Shown here in pieces: positions 1-9,113 of a DNA stretch of 63,017 bases. The stretch comes from an uncultured Peptococcaceae bacterium (lineage in GTDB: Bacteria; Bacillota; Dehalobacteriia; UBA4068). Both the position numbers and the translations under genes were made by a program. Every line of letters starts with the position of its first letter. Position 1 is the stretch's first letter. The stretch covers positions 1-63,017 of the forward strand of contig CASEQE010000046.1 in NCBI GenBank assembly GCA_949289995.1, read 5' to 3'. The notes beneath the pieces are model-generated. The model ran no database searches, had not been told where the DNA came from, and worked only from the letters and a program-made list of their open reading frames with translations.

Positions 1-186
1 GTTATGGAAAATTTCTTTGGCTTACTCAAAAGTGAGTTGCTGTATCTGCAAGAATTTGAATCCATGGAACACTTCAAGCTGGAACTAACTGCCTATCTGG
101 CTTACTACAACAACCACCGCATCAAGGCAAAGCTAAAGGGCTTGCCGCCTGCAAGTCACAGACAACAAGCCCTTTCGGCTGCTTAA
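1..186 (+). CDS. IS3-family transposase, C-terminal fragment (cut by window edge)
   Basis: About 61 residues of the C-terminus of an IS3/IS150-group DDE transposase are present. The segment NFFGLLKSE matches the end of the integrase (rve) core, where the E is the usual third acidic catalytic residue, and YNNHRIKAKLKGLPP is the typical family tail. Transposases of this kind (OrfB, often made by frameshift with OrfA) cut and join the element ends. The 5' part is beyond the window, so I cannot say whether the copy is intact. The terminal repeat 22 bp downstream of the stop fits a normal IS3 right end. Confidence 0.85.
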   Translation, partial: VMENFFGLLKSELLYLQEFESMEHFKLELTAYLAYYNNHRIKAKLKGLPPASHRQQALSAA

Positions 187-207
187 TCAATTTCTGCTCT
201 TAAATAT

Positions 208-232
208 TGTCTAACTTTTGGGGGTCACTTCA
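208..232. repeat. IS3-family terminal inverted repeat (right end)
   Basis: The sequence from TGTCTAAC through TTTGGGGGTCACTTCA has the form commonly found at the right end of IS150-like elements, where the complement begins TGAA and contains GACCCCCAAAAG. The partner repeat is outside the window. Confidence 0.7.
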
Positions 233-300
233 CAATCGGATTTGACAAAGCTATGGATATAGCCGTTGGATGTATCCGGCTATACGAAGAAGGGAAAAAA

Positions 301-348
301 GCAAAATAAAAATAAGCAGGAGGAAAACCTTGATTCCTCCTGCTTATT
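301..348 (-). terminator. Rho-independent terminator at the end of the leftward gene block
   Basis: A perfect 15-bp stem (311-325 with 334-348) with an 8-nt loop. On the minus strand it is followed by a T-rich tract (complement of 301-312). It would end transcription coming from the Dph6-like gene. The span 349-452 shows no gene, only a short imperfect duplication of GTGGCTCGCCGT near 390-415. Confidence 0.85.
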
Positions 349-452
349 TTCGTTATTCATCCGTGGTTTGCTCTCCGTAGCGGGCCGTCGGTGGCTCGCC
401 GTTGGTGGCTCGCCGTCCGCGGTAACCCCGCGTCCCCGTCATGGGCTGGCGA

Positions 453-1139
453 TTAAAAAATACTCTCTTCTTCGCCGGCGGATTCTTCCCGGGCGCTATG
501 CAAATCCAAAACCGTGGCGTATTGCAGGCGTAGGATCTCCCCCTGTTTCACCGCCACCGGACGTTGAAACAAGGGACCGTCCAAAACGAAAGTATGATAT
601 TCCCCATTTTCACCACAAACATCCAGGCCCAAATCTTCCAGACGCTGCATAATAGAGGAATCCAAAGTTTTCCCCAACAAATCCACAGGCGTCACATCGT
701 TTTGTACGCATTTGATCACCGCTTTATAGCCCAGACGCAAAAACGTTTCCACACATTCCCGCCGCTCCTTTTGCCACAAGGGATGTAGTGGCCGTAGGCC
801 TACGGCCTGGCAACGCTGGCAATTCCATTGCCAATGCCGCTGAATATCGATATCCCCAAAAGCGCAGGCCTCCGCGCCCATGGCCTTGGCCTGGCGCAAA
901 CCGTTTTCCAGCACTTCCTCATAGGAATCGTCTCCGCTTTCGCAAAAGATCAGCGGCAAATTTAAAGATTCCGACACGTCTACCCAAATGGGCATTTCGA
1001 TCCCATGAAACCAGGAACGTTTTTGTTGCCGGTTCATCATCACCAACAGAGCCACAGGCTCGTCGCCGGCGGCTTTCAACTGATGCAAGGCCAATACGCT
1101 ATCCTTGCCGCCGCTGTAAGATATTACAAATTTTACCAT
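453..1139 (-). CDS. Dph6-related ATP pyrophosphatase (adenine nucleotide alpha-hydrolase fold)
   Basis: A 228-residue protein with the PP-loop signature SGGKDS near residues 9-14, which binds ATP for adenylation reactions. The length and motifs such as ENGEYHTFVLDGP near residue 180 match the Dph6/MJ0570-related family. In eukaryotes and archaea members make diphthamide from diphthine and ammonia. Bacteria lack that EF-2 modification, so the bacterial substrate is not known and I do not assign one. The start is preceded by AGGAGG at good spacing. It is the last gene of the leftward block, 67 bp after fba and just before a strong terminator. Confidence 0.8.
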   Translation of the reverse strand: MVKFVISYSGGKDSVLALHQLKAAGDEPVALLVMMNRQQKRSWFHGIEMPIWVDVSESLNLPLIFCESGDDSYEEVLENGLRQAKAMGAEACAFGDIDIQRHWQWNCQRCQAVGLRPLHPLWQKERRECVETFLRLGYKAVIKCVQNDVTPVDLLGKTLDSSIMQRLEDLGLDVCGENGEYHTFVLDGPLFQRPVAVKQGEILRLQYATVLDLHSAREESAGEEESIF

Positions 1140-1206
1140 ATATCCTCCTAAAAATCTTTACCGCGGCCAGTATCGTCCCCCCTCGACGAACCTTCCGCCC
1201 TCCTTT

Positions 1207-2061
1207 TTACGCCCGATTGTTGCTGCCGAAAACGCGAATCTTTTGCCGTATGATTTCCGTGGCCGCTTCCCGTGCCGGCGCCAGCATTTTTCGCGGATCC
1301 AAAAGATCCGGCTGCTCCGCCAGGGCCGCTTTGGCCGCCGCCATAAACGCTTCCCGAATATTGGTATCGATATTAATCTTGCGCACGCCGTTGGCTATTG
1401 CTTCCCGCAGCGTATCGTCGGGTACGCCGGAACTGCCATGCAATACGATAGGTACGTCCACCCGGCTGTGAATTTCCCGCAGCCGTTCCATATCCAGTTT
1501 TGGCTCCCCTTTATATTGGCCATGGGCAGTACCGATGGCAATAGCCAAAGCGTCTAACTGGGCTTTTTCTACAAAATAGCAGGCTTCGTCCGGATCGGTA
1601 TACAAAGCTTCTTTATCTGAAACGTATATATCATCCTCCGTACCGGTAATTTTTCCCAGCTCTCCTTCCACGGAAACGCCGCAAGGCCGGGCTACCGCGG
1701 CCACCTGATTGACCAAAGCGATATTTTCTTCCAAAGGATATTTGGAGCCGTCCACCATCACCCCGGTAAAACCGGCGTGAATACATTTCACCGCCTGCTC
1801 AAAGCTGGTGCCATGATCCAAATGCATTGCCACCGGCACCGGCGCTTTGTCCGCCGCCAATTTGGTTAAAGCGGCGATATATTCCAAACCGGCATATTTA
1901 ATCGCCCCCTGCGAAGCCTGAATGATCACCGGTGATTTTTCCAATGTGGCGGCGTTGATAATCGCCTGGACAATTTCCATATTGTTACAATTAAACGCGC
2001 CTACCGCATAGCGTCCTTTCTCGGCATCCGCCAATAAATCCCGTAAAGCTACAAGCGCCAT
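1207..2061 (-). CDS. fba: Class II fructose-bisphosphate aldolase
   Basis: A 284-residue cytosolic zinc-dependent ketose-bisphosphate aldolase that interconverts fructose 1,6-bisphosphate with dihydroxyacetone phosphate and glyceraldehyde 3-phosphate. Seen motifs: GAFNCNN near residue 17, the metal-binding HLDHG near 80, VEGELGKI with the catalytic region near 130, a later metal histidine in GTAHGQYKG, and HGSSGVPD followed by KINIDT for phosphate binding. The length is normal. An upstream ATG 9 codons earlier is rejected because the ATG at 2061 has AGGGGG at proper spacing and gives the usual N-terminus (MALVALRDLL). Tagatose-bisphosphate activity cannot be excluded. Confidence 0.92.
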   Translation of the reverse strand: MALVALRDLLADAEKGRYAVGAFNCNNMEIVQAIINAATLEKSPVIIQASQGAIKYAGLEYIAALTKLAADKAPVPVAMHLDHGTSFEQAVKCIHAGFTGVMVDGSKYPLEENIALVNQVAAVARPCGVSVEGELGKITGTEDDIYVSDKEALYTDPDEACYFVEKAQLDALAIAIGTAHGQYKGEPKLDMERLREIHSRVDVPIVLHGSSGVPDDTLREAIANGVRKINIDTNIREAFMAAAKAALAEQPDLLDPRKMLAPAREAATEIIRQKIRVFGSNNRA

Positions 2062-2274
2062 AGTGCAAGCCCCCTTATCGATAATCAATAATATATAAAG
2101 ATATAAACGAAAAGCATTTTTATGTATATGCGGCGATTGCCATGGCCATACGCCGCGCCCTCCGGCCCAAGCCTATGATCTAAATCCATAATACCAGGCA
2201 AAAAGGCTGTGACTTTACATAAATTTATGATCTTAGAAATATAAAAAGGATAGTTTTTTCTTATATACCCATGG

Positions 2275-4200
2275 TTATGATTGGAATTTTGCCAATTCTT
2301 CGGCTGTTTCCTCCCAACGGCTGTAATATTCGCTAAGCTGTTCTTCCATACCTGCAATGATTTGGCTAATTTCCGTCAAACGTTGATAGTCGGCGGCGAT
2401 ATTAGGATCGGCTAAGCTTTGCTTATGCCTTTGCAAGGTTTGTTCCGCCTGGGCGATTTGTTCTTCTAGGCGCTGGGCGGCGGTTTCCAATTTGCGGCGG
2501 CGGGATTGTTCTTCTTTTCGCCGCAAATAATCGGCTTTTTGGCCGCCTTCGCCGGCCGCCGGTTTTTTTGCACTGGCAATAGCCGCTTGACCGGCATGGA
2601 AAAGCCTTTTTTCTAAATAATAATCGTAATTTCCCGGATACAAAGTCAAACCGTCGGCAGTCATATAATAAATTTTGCTGGCCAAACGATTGATTAAATA
2701 GCGATCATGAGAAACCACCAGCATGGTGCCTTCATAGTTTAGCAGGGCTTTCTCCACCGCCTCCCGGGAAGCGACGTCCAAATGGTTGCTAGGTTCGTCC
2801 AAAAGCAAAAAATTAGCCGGCCGCAGCATCAATTTCAACAGCTCCAACCTGGCCCGTTCGCCGCCGGATAATCCCGCCGCCGGTTTCAACGCCTGTTCCC
2901 CAGGAAAAAGAAAACAGGCCAAAGCGGTGCGCAATTGGGTTTGGCTCATCCGCGGAAAACAATCGTACAACTCCTGCAAAACCGTTTTTTCACTGGTAGA
3001 CGGGGCCTGTATTTGATCATAATAGCCCATATGTACGTTAATTCCCGGCTTAACCATTCCCTCATCCGCCGGATACAGGCCAAGAATGATTTTTAGCAGC
3101 GTGGTTTTGCCGCAGCCGTTGGCGCCCAGCAAAAAAACCCGCTCCCCTTTATCGATTTCCATATCCACGCCGGAAAAAAGCGTTTTGCCGCCGAAACTTT
3201 TCTTCACCTGATGCAGGCGCAGCACTTCGTTACCCCCGGGAAGCGGCGCTTGAAAGCGAAAATGTAAAGCCGCCTCTTCTTCCTCCGGAATCGTCAAATT
3301 CTCCTTCAGCTTGGCCAATTGTTTTTCTTTGCTGGCAATGGTAACGTAATTATGGGCCTGATTAAAACGGCGTTGTTGGGCGATCATTTCTTCCAGACGG
3401 CGGATTTCCTTACATTGGTTTTGATAGGCATGGCGCAAGGTTTGTTCCTCCGCCGCTTTTTTTCGCTTGAATTCGCTATAATTGCCCTTATAGCATTGCA
3501 AGCGGCCATGGGAAAAATGCCAAGTTTCGTTGGTGGTTTTATCCAAAAAATAACGGTCGTGGGAAATTAACAGAAACGCCCCACGATAGGCCGATAGAAA
3601 ATTTTCCAACCATTCGATAGCCGCGATATCCAAGTGGTTGGTAGGCTCGTCCAATAACAACAACGGAGATTCGCTTAACAGCATACGAGCCAACAAAGCC
3701 TTGGAACGCTGGCCGCCGGACAAAGTCCCCACCGGTTTTTCCAATTCTTCCGCGGCAAATCCCAATCCCAACAAAGCAGAACGGGCCCGGGAACGACAGG
3801 TATATCCACCCCGCCGCTGATATTCCTCCTGTAGGCGCTGTTGTTCATCGATTAACGCTGCCGAAGGCTGCTTTTCCAAAATTTCGCTCAGCTGCGCCAA
3901 ACGCCGTTCCATGGCGAACAACGGGGCGAAAACCGTTTCCACCGCCTGCAACAAAGAAATATGTTGCTCCACGCTAAGTATTTGTTCCATATACGCGGGT
4001 TTTACGCCTTTGGCAAAGGTAATCTGCCCCTGATCGGCGGCAACTTGCCCACAAATGATACGAAACAAAGTAGTTTTGCCGCAACCATTAACGCCGGTTA
4101 AACCCACATGGGCGTTTTCCTCCACGGTAAAACGAAGCGGGCCGAACAATTCTTCCCCGGCAAAAGATTTATACAGTTTGTCGCCGGCGCAGATGATCAT
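2275..4200 (-). CDS. ABC-F family ATPase (translation factor type)
   Basis: A 641-residue soluble protein with two ABC domains and no membrane segments. The first has Walker A GVNGCGKTT near residue 37, signature LSGGQRSKAL and Walker B LLLLDEPTNHLD. A charged linker (about 230-300) follows. The second has GANGCGKTT, LSGGERARLELL and LLLDEPSNHLD. A Lys/Glu/Gln-rich coiled coil closes the protein (about 545-640). This is the Uup/YdiF/EttA-type layout of proteins that act on the ribosome rather than as transporters. Whether this one gives antibiotic protection or has a housekeeping role cannot be told. Its ATG overlaps the stop of the membrane protein gene before it (ATGA at 4197-4200), so translation is probably coupled. 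Confidence 0.9.
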   Translation of the reverse strand: MIICAGDKLYKSFAGEELFGPLRFTVEENAHVGLTGVNGCGKTTLFRIICGQVAADQGQITFAKGVKPAYMEQILSVEQHISLLQAVETVFAPLFAMERRLAQLSEILEKQPSAALIDEQQRLQEEYQRRGGYTCRSRARSALLGLGFAAEELEKPVGTLSGGQRSKALLARMLLSESPLLLLDEPTNHLDIAAIEWLENFLSAYRGAFLLISHDRYFLDKTTNETWHFSHGRLQCYKGNYSEFKRKKAAEEQTLRHAYQNQCKEIRRLEEMIAQQRRFNQAHNYVTIASKEKQLAKLKENLTIPEEEEAALHFRFQAPLPGGNEVLRLHQVKKSFGGKTLFSGVDMEIDKGERVFLLGANGCGKTTLLKIILGLYPADEGMVKPGINVHMGYYDQIQAPSTSEKTVLQELYDCFPRMSQTQLRTALACFLFPGEQALKPAAGLSGGERARLELLKLMLRPANFLLLDEPSNHLDVASREAVEKALLNYEGTMLVVSHDRYLINRLASKIYYMTADGLTLYPGNYDYYLEKRLFHAGQAAIASAKKPAAGEGGQKADYLRRKEEQSRRRKLETAAQRLEEQIAQAEQTLQRHKQSLADPNIAADYQRLTEISQIIAGMEEQLSEYYSRWEETAEELAKFQS

Positions 4201-4916
4201 CGCCGCAAATCCTCAGATTGGTTTTGGCCGTTCCTTTCCTGGGGCAAAGGATGGAACAACGGATCGGCAGCCTGGCTTTCCTCCGTATGCGCCGCCTGGT
4301 CATGATAGGCTGCGGCATATACCGAACGGCGGTCGATTTTAAACGCCTGAGCCTGGCTTTCCCCGGCAGCCGCCGAAGATTGGCCGGTGATTTTTTCCCG
4401 GGGATATTGCCGGGTAAGCTGCAAATCTTCCTCGTCTATATCCGCCCCTAGGCCACCGTTTTCCATGGCGTAGCCGGAGCGGCTTGCCCGGCTTTGCGGC
4501 CGCGGGTATTCTCCCTGGGCTTCTTTTTCATATTCTCTCTGGGCTTCTCTTTGCGCCATCAACCGCTGTTTTTCCGCGATAATTTGCCGCTTGGTTTCCA
4601 TCATCGTCCGCCGTTTCAAACCCTTGGTTATACGCACCAAAAAATAAAATAGCAAACTAATCAAAAAGCCCGCTAAGCCGCAGATCATCCACACTTGTTG
4701 CACCGGTTCGGTGACGGAAATAAACTCGCCCAAAGGCAATAAATTTACATCTAAAGCACAATATAAAAACATCAGCAAAAAAGCCAAAGGCATCAACAAG
4801 CCTGGCCAAAATGAACGGCGCAAGCAGAAAAACAATTGAATCAAAAGCATAATAACCAGATAAAGAATAAATAAAATAATCCATCCTATAGGTTGAGAAA
4901 GTAGATCCAATAGCAT
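4197..4916 (-). CDS. Uncharacterised membrane protein with charged C-terminal tail
   Basis: I do not recognise a family. With the start chosen at 4916 (GGGAGG just upstream) the protein has 239 residues. Hydrophobic segments lie at about residues 9-30, 36-55 and 73-95, followed by a basic stretch and a long soluble tail (about 100-239) rich in Arg, Glu and Gln with short repeats such as AQREAQREYE, likely helical or coiled coil. The longer reading from 4964 lacks a ribosome site. The gene sits between prfA and the ABC-F ATPase and overlaps the latter by 4 bp. The layout (small membrane anchor, cytosolic helical tail) suggests a scaffold-like role, but that is only inference. Confidence 0.6.
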   Translation of the reverse strand: MLLDLLSQPIGWIILFILYLVIMLLIQLFFCLRRSFWPGLLMPLAFLLMFLYCALDVNLLPLGEFISVTEPVQQVWMICGLAGFLISLLFYFLVRITKGLKRRTMMETKRQIIAEKQRLMAQREAQREYEKEAQGEYPRPQSRASRSGYAMENGGLGADIDEEDLQLTRQYPREKITGQSSAAAGESQAQAFKIDRRSVYAAAYHDQAAHTEESQAADPLFHPLPQERNGQNQSEDLRR

Positions 4917-4980
4917 AAAGCAAACCCTCCCCGTTTTTGCCGCCATAAACGGCCAAAACGGCAAATTTGATTTCTATTCC

Positions 4981-5009
4981 TTTACCGGTAAACTTGCTTA
5001 GCCGGTAAA
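4981..5009. repeat. Short inverted repeat between prfA and the membrane protein gene
   Basis: TTTACCGG at 4981-4988 is an exact inverted copy of CCGGTAAA at 5002-5009, with a 13-nt loop. It has no T-run, so it is not a clear terminator. It may be a leader hairpin. Confidence 0.4.
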
Positions 5010-5020
5010 CCAGGTTGATT

Positions 5021-6085
5021 TTATTCCTCTTTCAAACGTTGGGCCTGGTCGGAAGTGATCAAAGCGTCGATAATCTCGTCCAATTCTCCTTCCAAAATCC
5101 ATTCCAATTTATGCAAAGTCAAACCGATACGATGATCGGTAACCCGTCTTTCGGGAAAATTATAGGTGCGGATCCGCTCCGACCGATCGCCGGAACCCAC
5201 CTGGCTTTTGCGGGCGGAGGCTTCGCTGGCGGCGGCCTCTTCCTGCATTTTTTCCATCACCCGGGCCCGCAAAACCCGCATACCTTTGGCTTTGTTTTTA
5301 ATCTGGCTTTTTTCATCCTGGCAGGATACCACGATACCGGTGGGAATATGGGTAATGCGCACCGCGCTTTGGGTGGTATTGACGCATTGACCGCCGGGGC
5401 CGGTGGCGCAAAATAAATCAATACGGATATCGTTGGGAGAAATATCTACTTCCACTTCCTCCGCTTCCGGCAATACCGCTACCGTTGCCGCGCTGGTATG
5501 AATACGGCCGCTAGATTCCGTGGCCGGTACCCGCTGCACCCGATGGACGCCGCTTTCAAATTTTAAACGGCTATATGCGCCTTTGCCTTCGATCAATAAA
5601 ATAATCTCTTTCAAACCGCCGATATCGGTAAAATTGGCATCCATAATTTCCATATGCCAGCGATGTTTTTCCGCATAGCGGCTATACATTTTATATAAAT
5701 CATTGGCAAACAAAGCCGCTTCGTCGCCGCCAGTACCGGCGCGAATTTCCAAAATCACGTTCTTTTCATCGTTGGGATCCTTCGGCAGCAACAACAATTT
5801 CAATTGCCGCTCCAAATCCGCCAACTTGTTCTGGTTTTCCTCAATATCCATTTTGGCCAGCTCCACCAATTCCGGATCGCTTTTTTCGCTGATGATTTGC
5901 TCCGCGCCGGCAATTTCCTCGCCCACGGCCAAATATTGACGGTAGGCCAAAACCACGTCCTCCAAATCCGCACGGGCTTTTACCAATTTCTGCCATTGGC
6001 TTTGATTGGCTATTATTTCCGGATCCCCTACTTGTTGGGTAAGAGCATCGTATTTTTCAGCTAATGCAGCCAATTTTTCAATCAT
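5021..6085 (-). CDS. prfA: Peptide chain release factor 1
   Basis: A 354-residue class I release factor that recognises UAA and UAG and triggers hydrolysis of peptidyl-tRNA. The catalytic GGQ is seen in [15 protein letters not shown]. The codon-reading loop has PATE, the P-x-T type of RF1 rather than the SPF of RF2. The start at 6085 is preferred because [18 protein letters not shown] lines up with the usual RF1 N-terminus; an in-frame ATG at 6106 also has a GGAAGG-like site. Its usual neighbour prmC, the methyltransferase acting on the GGQ glutamine, is not beside it. The gene lies 73 bp downstream of the DUF1385 gene. Confidence 0.95.
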   Translation of the reverse strand: MIEKLAALAEKYDALTQQVGDPEIIANQSQWQKLVKARADLEDVVLAYRQYLAVGEEIAGAEQIISEKSDPELVELAKMDIEENQNKLADLERQLKLLLLPKDPNDEKNVILEIRAGTGGDEAALFANDLYKMYSRYAEKHRWHMEIMDANFTDIGGLKEIILLIEGKGAYSRLKFESGVHRVQRVPATESSGRIHTSAATVAVLPEAEEVEVDISPNDIRIDLFCATGPGGQCVNTTQSAVRITHIPTGIVVSCQDEKSQIKNKAKGMRVLRARVMEKMQEEAAASEASARKSQVGSGDRSERIRTYNFPERRVTDHRIGLTLHKLEWILEGELDEIIDALITSDQAQRLKEE

Positions 6086-6158
6086 TCCTGATGTTCCTTC
6101 AATCATTCTTGCTATTTCCTTCCTCTTGTTTGATTTTTAGGCAATTCTGCCATTTGCA

Positions 6159-9113
6159 TTACGCCTTATCTGTGGAAGATTTATTGCCCTGAGATTTATT
6201 GCCCTGAGATTTATTGCCCTGAGATTTATTGCCCTGAGATTTGTTGCCCTGAGATTTGTTGCCCTGAGATTTGTTGCCCTGGGGTTTGTTGTTTTGGGGT
6301 TTTTTATTTTGCGATTTATTACCCTGGGATTTATTGCCATGGGATTTATTGCCCTGGGATTTATTGCCCTGGGATTTATTGCCCTGGGATTTGTTGCCCT
6401 GGGATTTGTTGCCCTGGGATTTGTTGCCCTGGGATTTGTTGCCCTGGGATTTGTTGCCCTGGGATTTGTTGCCCTGGGATTTATTGCTTTTGGGCTTGCC
6501 GCCGGTTTTAGATTGGGCTGCCGGCTTTGCGGCAGTTTGCGGCTGGCCGGTAGGTGCGGAAAAACGTTCGATCGCTTGCGAGATAGCGATTTCTTTTTCC
6601 CTCTCCTTTTCCTGAAAATTCCTTTCTATGCCTTGCAAACGTTGGAACAGCTGTTCTTTTTCCGCGGATAATTTTTCCGCCTCTTTAGGATCAAACAACG
6701 GTTTCTCCGGCGGGCGATATTGGGCTTCCATTTCCCGGGTTTCCCGCCATTGTTCCTCTTCCCCGCTCCATATAGAGACGGATGTCGCTGCCGTAGTCGC
6801 AGAAGATTTTTGCCATTGTTTCTGTTGATTTGGTTGTTTCTGCTGCTGCCGTTGTTTTTGCTGATTTGGTTGTTTCTGCTGCTGCCGTTGTTTTTGCTGA
6901 TTTGGTTGTTTCTGCTGCCGCCGTTGTTTTTGCTGATTTGGTTGTTTCTGCTGCTGCCGTTGTTTTCCTTGACTTGGTTGGTTATTCTCCTTTTCGCCCG
7001 TGCCGCTTTGACCGTTTTGCCGTTCTTTTTCCCCGCTATGCTGAAGATCTTGCCATTTTTCCTGCGACTGCTTTTCTACATCCATTTGCTCCACAGTGGC
7101 GGCGGATTTTAACGATGGCAAAGCGGATTGGCTCTGCTCCGCAGAGGCAGCGCCAACGGCTGCTTTTTCATCGCTAACGGATGCGCCGCCGTGGTTACGG
7201 CCGGCGTTCGCCGTCTGGATACGGCTTTTTCCCTCATACCAGGTCTTTTTTAACCATGCTTTGCTCTTAGCGCCGGCAACTTTACAGGTTTCCCCCGCTT
7301 TCATCAACCGGGGACCGGCCAAAGCCGCCCCGCGCCTCAGCGTTTTTGCGAAATCCCTAGCCTTACGCGCCGAAAAATCGCCGGCTATAAGCAAAACCTG
7401 GCCCGTTTTTTCAGCAGCTTTAGCCGTTGAAGCGGCGGCCCTTTTTCCCCATTGACGCAGCGTTTCGCCAAGGGCCGCGCCCTTGTCATGCAACGTTTCG
7501 CCAAGGGCCGCCCCCTTTTCATGCAACGTTTCGCCAAGGGCCGCGCCCTTTTCATGCAGCGTTTCGCCGAGGGCCGCGCCTTTGTCATGCAGCGTTTCGC
7601 CAAGGGCCGCGCCCTTTTCATGCAGCGTTTCGCCGAGGGCCGCCCCCTTGTCATGCAGCGTTTCGCCACGGGCCGCGCCCTTTTCACGCAAAGCTTCGCC
7701 AGCGGCCGCGCCCTTTTCATGCAGCGTTTCGCCGAGGGCCGCGCCCTTGTCATGCAACGTTTCTCCAAGGGCCGCCCCCTTGTCATGCAGCGTTTCGCCA
7801 AGGGCCGCCCCCTTTTCATGCAACGTTTCGCCAAGGGCCGCGCCCTTTTCATGCAGCGTTTCTCCAAGGGCCGCGCCCTTTTCATGCAACGTTTCGCCAA
7901 GGGCCGCGCCCTTTTCATGCAACGTTTCGCCGAGAGCCGCGCCCTTGTCATGCAGCGTTTCGCCGAGGGCCGCGCCTTTGTCATGCAAAGCCGTTAGCGT
8001 TTCGGCATTGGTTGCTGCAGTAAAAGAATCCGCAACCGTTTTTTCAGCGGTTGCACGTTTAGAAGATGAAAATTTACGCTGAAGCAACGGTATAAACCCA
8101 GGTTTTGCCTGTTTTTTCTCGGTTTTTTCTTGTATTGCCGCTACATTTTGGGATCGCCGTAAAATAAAAGAGGTTTTTCTTTTTTCCGCCGCCCAAGTTT
8201 TTAACTGTTCTTCCGCCCATTGCGCGCCGGTATCTCCTAGCCATTCATCCGTCTCCCCCCGTAACCGGGCGGCGGCGGCAACGGCAATTTCCATCATATC
8301 CCAATTGGGTTCCCGCACCGTAAATCTTTGCAAAAATAATCCTGGCGCCGTAAAAATTTTCCATATTAATCCGTCGTTACCTTGCCAATAGCAACGATAA
8401 ATTTCATAATTAACGCCAAAAATTAGCAAAAACAACAATATTTCAATGAATACACGGCCTAAAGCCGGCAAATATATGCAAAAAGAAGATACTACAATCA
8501 AATATAAAAAAGAACTTAGCACATAGCTGGAAGCGCAACCGCTGTGTATGGAAGAATAATCGCTAATATTCTCCCAAGCATTTTCTTCCCCCTGCTCGGC
8601 AGCTATTTGCGCATGAACCGCCTTATGCGCCGCTCCATGATAAGCCCATAAGCGTTTGACGCTTTCCGTTCGCCGCAAAGTCTGCAATAACAATAAAAAC
8701 AATGCGACTTTAATAATAAAATTCAACCATATAGCCAAAGTTTGACCAAAAAATAGTTTCACAGCGGTTACGACAACGGCAGGCAATAGCAAATAGAGAA
8801 AAAAGCATACCAAAACCGCCGAAAACAAACCGCCGATCATTTGTAGCCAACCCATATTTTCGTCTTCGCTGGCTCCGGCTTGCCGGGCGGACCATAGCAA
8901 AGCGGCAAAAAAAGCCACCGCTTCCCGGAAAAAGAAAACCAGACCTCGCGCTAGCGGCAAGGATTCCAAGCCATGGAAATTTGGATTTTTTATCCATTCC
9001 CGGCTTACGATATCGTGAAATTCATTGCGGCAGGCGATTTCTTTTTTTTGCCCACCGCTGAAGGCTACGCCCTCAATTACCGGACAGCCTCTATATTTAT
9101 CTCGTTGCGCCAT
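6159..9113 (-). CDS. DUF1385 (YqhQ-like) membrane protein with three tandem-repeat domains
   Basis: A 984-residue protein. The first 290 residues or so resemble DUF1385/YqhQ: an N-terminal VIEGVAFSGG, several hydrophobic segments (about 60-75, 90-118, 123-143, 195-235) and a YHGAAHKAVHA motif where family members usually have HGAEHK. Normal DUF1385 proteins end near 300 residues. Here a 690-residue tail follows, with 16 units of an 11-residue repeat (LHEKGAALGET type), four 12-residue Gln/Lys units and about 20 units of GNKSQ, separated by charged linkers. The tail is probably cytosolic, from the charge after the last span. The start has GGAGAG upstream. DUF1385 genes commonly lie near prfA in Bacillota, which supports the call. 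Function unknown. Confidence 0.85.
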   Translation of the reverse strand: MAQRDKYRGCPVIEGVAFSGGQKKEIACRNEFHDIVSREWIKNPNFHGLESLPLARGLVFFFREAVAFFAALLWSARQAGASEDENMGWLQMIGGLFSAVLVCFFLYLLLPAVVVTAVKLFFGQTLAIWLNFIIKVALFLLLLQTLRRTESVKRLWAYHGAAHKAVHAQIAAEQGEENAWENISDYSSIHSGCASSYVLSSFLYLIVVSSFCIYLPALGRVFIEILLFLLIFGVNYEIYRCYWQGNDGLIWKIFTAPGLFLQRFTVREPNWDMMEIAVAAAARLRGETDEWLGDTGAQWAEEQLKTWAAEKRKTSFILRRSQNVAAIQEKTEKKQAKPGFIPLLQRKFSSSKRATAEKTVADSFTAATNAETLTALHDKGAALGETLHDKGAALGETLHEKGAALGETLHEKGAALGETLHEKGAALGETLHEKGAALGETLHDKGAALGETLHDKGAALGETLHEKGAAAGEALREKGAARGETLHDKGAALGETLHEKGAALGETLHDKGAALGETLHEKGAALGETLHEKGAALGETLHDKGAALGETLRQWGKRAAASTAKAAEKTGQVLLIAGDFSARKARDFAKTLRRGAALAGPRLMKAGETCKVAGAKSKAWLKKTWYEGKSRIQTANAGRNHGGASVSDEKAAVGAASAEQSQSALPSLKSAATVEQMDVEKQSQEKWQDLQHSGEKERQNGQSGTGEKENNQPSQGKQRQQQKQPNQQKQRRQQKQPNQQKQRQQQKQPNQQKQRQQQKQPNQQKQWQKSSATTAATSVSIWSGEEEQWRETREMEAQYRPPEKPLFDPKEAEKLSAEKEQLFQRLQGIERNFQEKEREKEIAISQAIERFSAPTGQPQTAAKPAAQSKTGGKPKSNKSQGNKSQGNKSQGNKSQGNKSQGNKSQGNKSQGNKSQGNKSQGNKSHGNKSQGNKSQNKKPQNNKPQGNKSQGNKSQGNKSQGNKSQGNKSQGNKSQGNKSSTDKA
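6166..6485 (-). repeat. 15-bp coding tandem repeat (GNKSQ units)
   Basis: About 20 copies of a 15-bp unit encode GNKSQ near the C-terminus of the DUF1385 protein. A short degenerate interruption lies in the middle (about 6275-6310, reading NKKPQ and NNKPQ). Copies on either side differ by a single recurrent base (GAGAT versus GGGAT), so two blocks expanded separately. Confidence 0.9.
6815..6973 (-). repeat. 36-bp coding tandem repeat (Gln/Lys units)
   Basis: Four copies of a 36-bp unit encode QQQKQPNQQKQR with minor changes. The unit length is a multiple of three, so copy changes would keep the frame. Confidence 0.85.
7456..7984 (-). repeat. 33-bp coding tandem repeat, 16 hendecad units
   Basis: Sixteen contiguous 33-bp units encode LH(D/E)KGAALGET; unit 9 reads LHEKGAAAGEA and unit 10 LREKGAARGET. 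The unit has no stop in any of the six frames, which produces several false open frames across this stretch. An 11-residue period fits an amphipathic helix or right-handed coiled coil, as in group 3 LEA or synuclein-like repeats. Confidence 0.92.

Larger units (their letters stand above)
1..232 (+). mobile_element. Right end of an IS3-family insertion sequence
   Basis: The segment holds the last part of an IS3-type transposase reading frame followed by about 20 bp and a terminal repeat at 208-232. The left part of the element lies outside the window, so its length, left repeat and target duplication cannot be seen. The host chromosome begins at about 233. Confidence 0.8.

Noticed and set aside
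266..652. 128-codon plus-strand frame
   Set aside because: It runs through the terminator hairpin and into the antisense of the Dph6-like gene, with no family similarity.
2085..2357. 90-codon minus-strand frame between the ABC-F and fba genes
   Set aside because: It overlaps the end of the ABC-F gene in another frame and has no recognisable sequence.
6178..8000. CRISPR array
   Set aside because: Repeats are contiguous, in frame and without unique spacers; they are coding tandem repeats.
7385..8082. Several long open frames on both strands across the 33-bp repeats
   Set aside because: The 33-bp unit lacks stops in all six frames, so repetition alone keeps them open. Only the minus-strand frame joins to a DUF1385 domain and a ribosome site.
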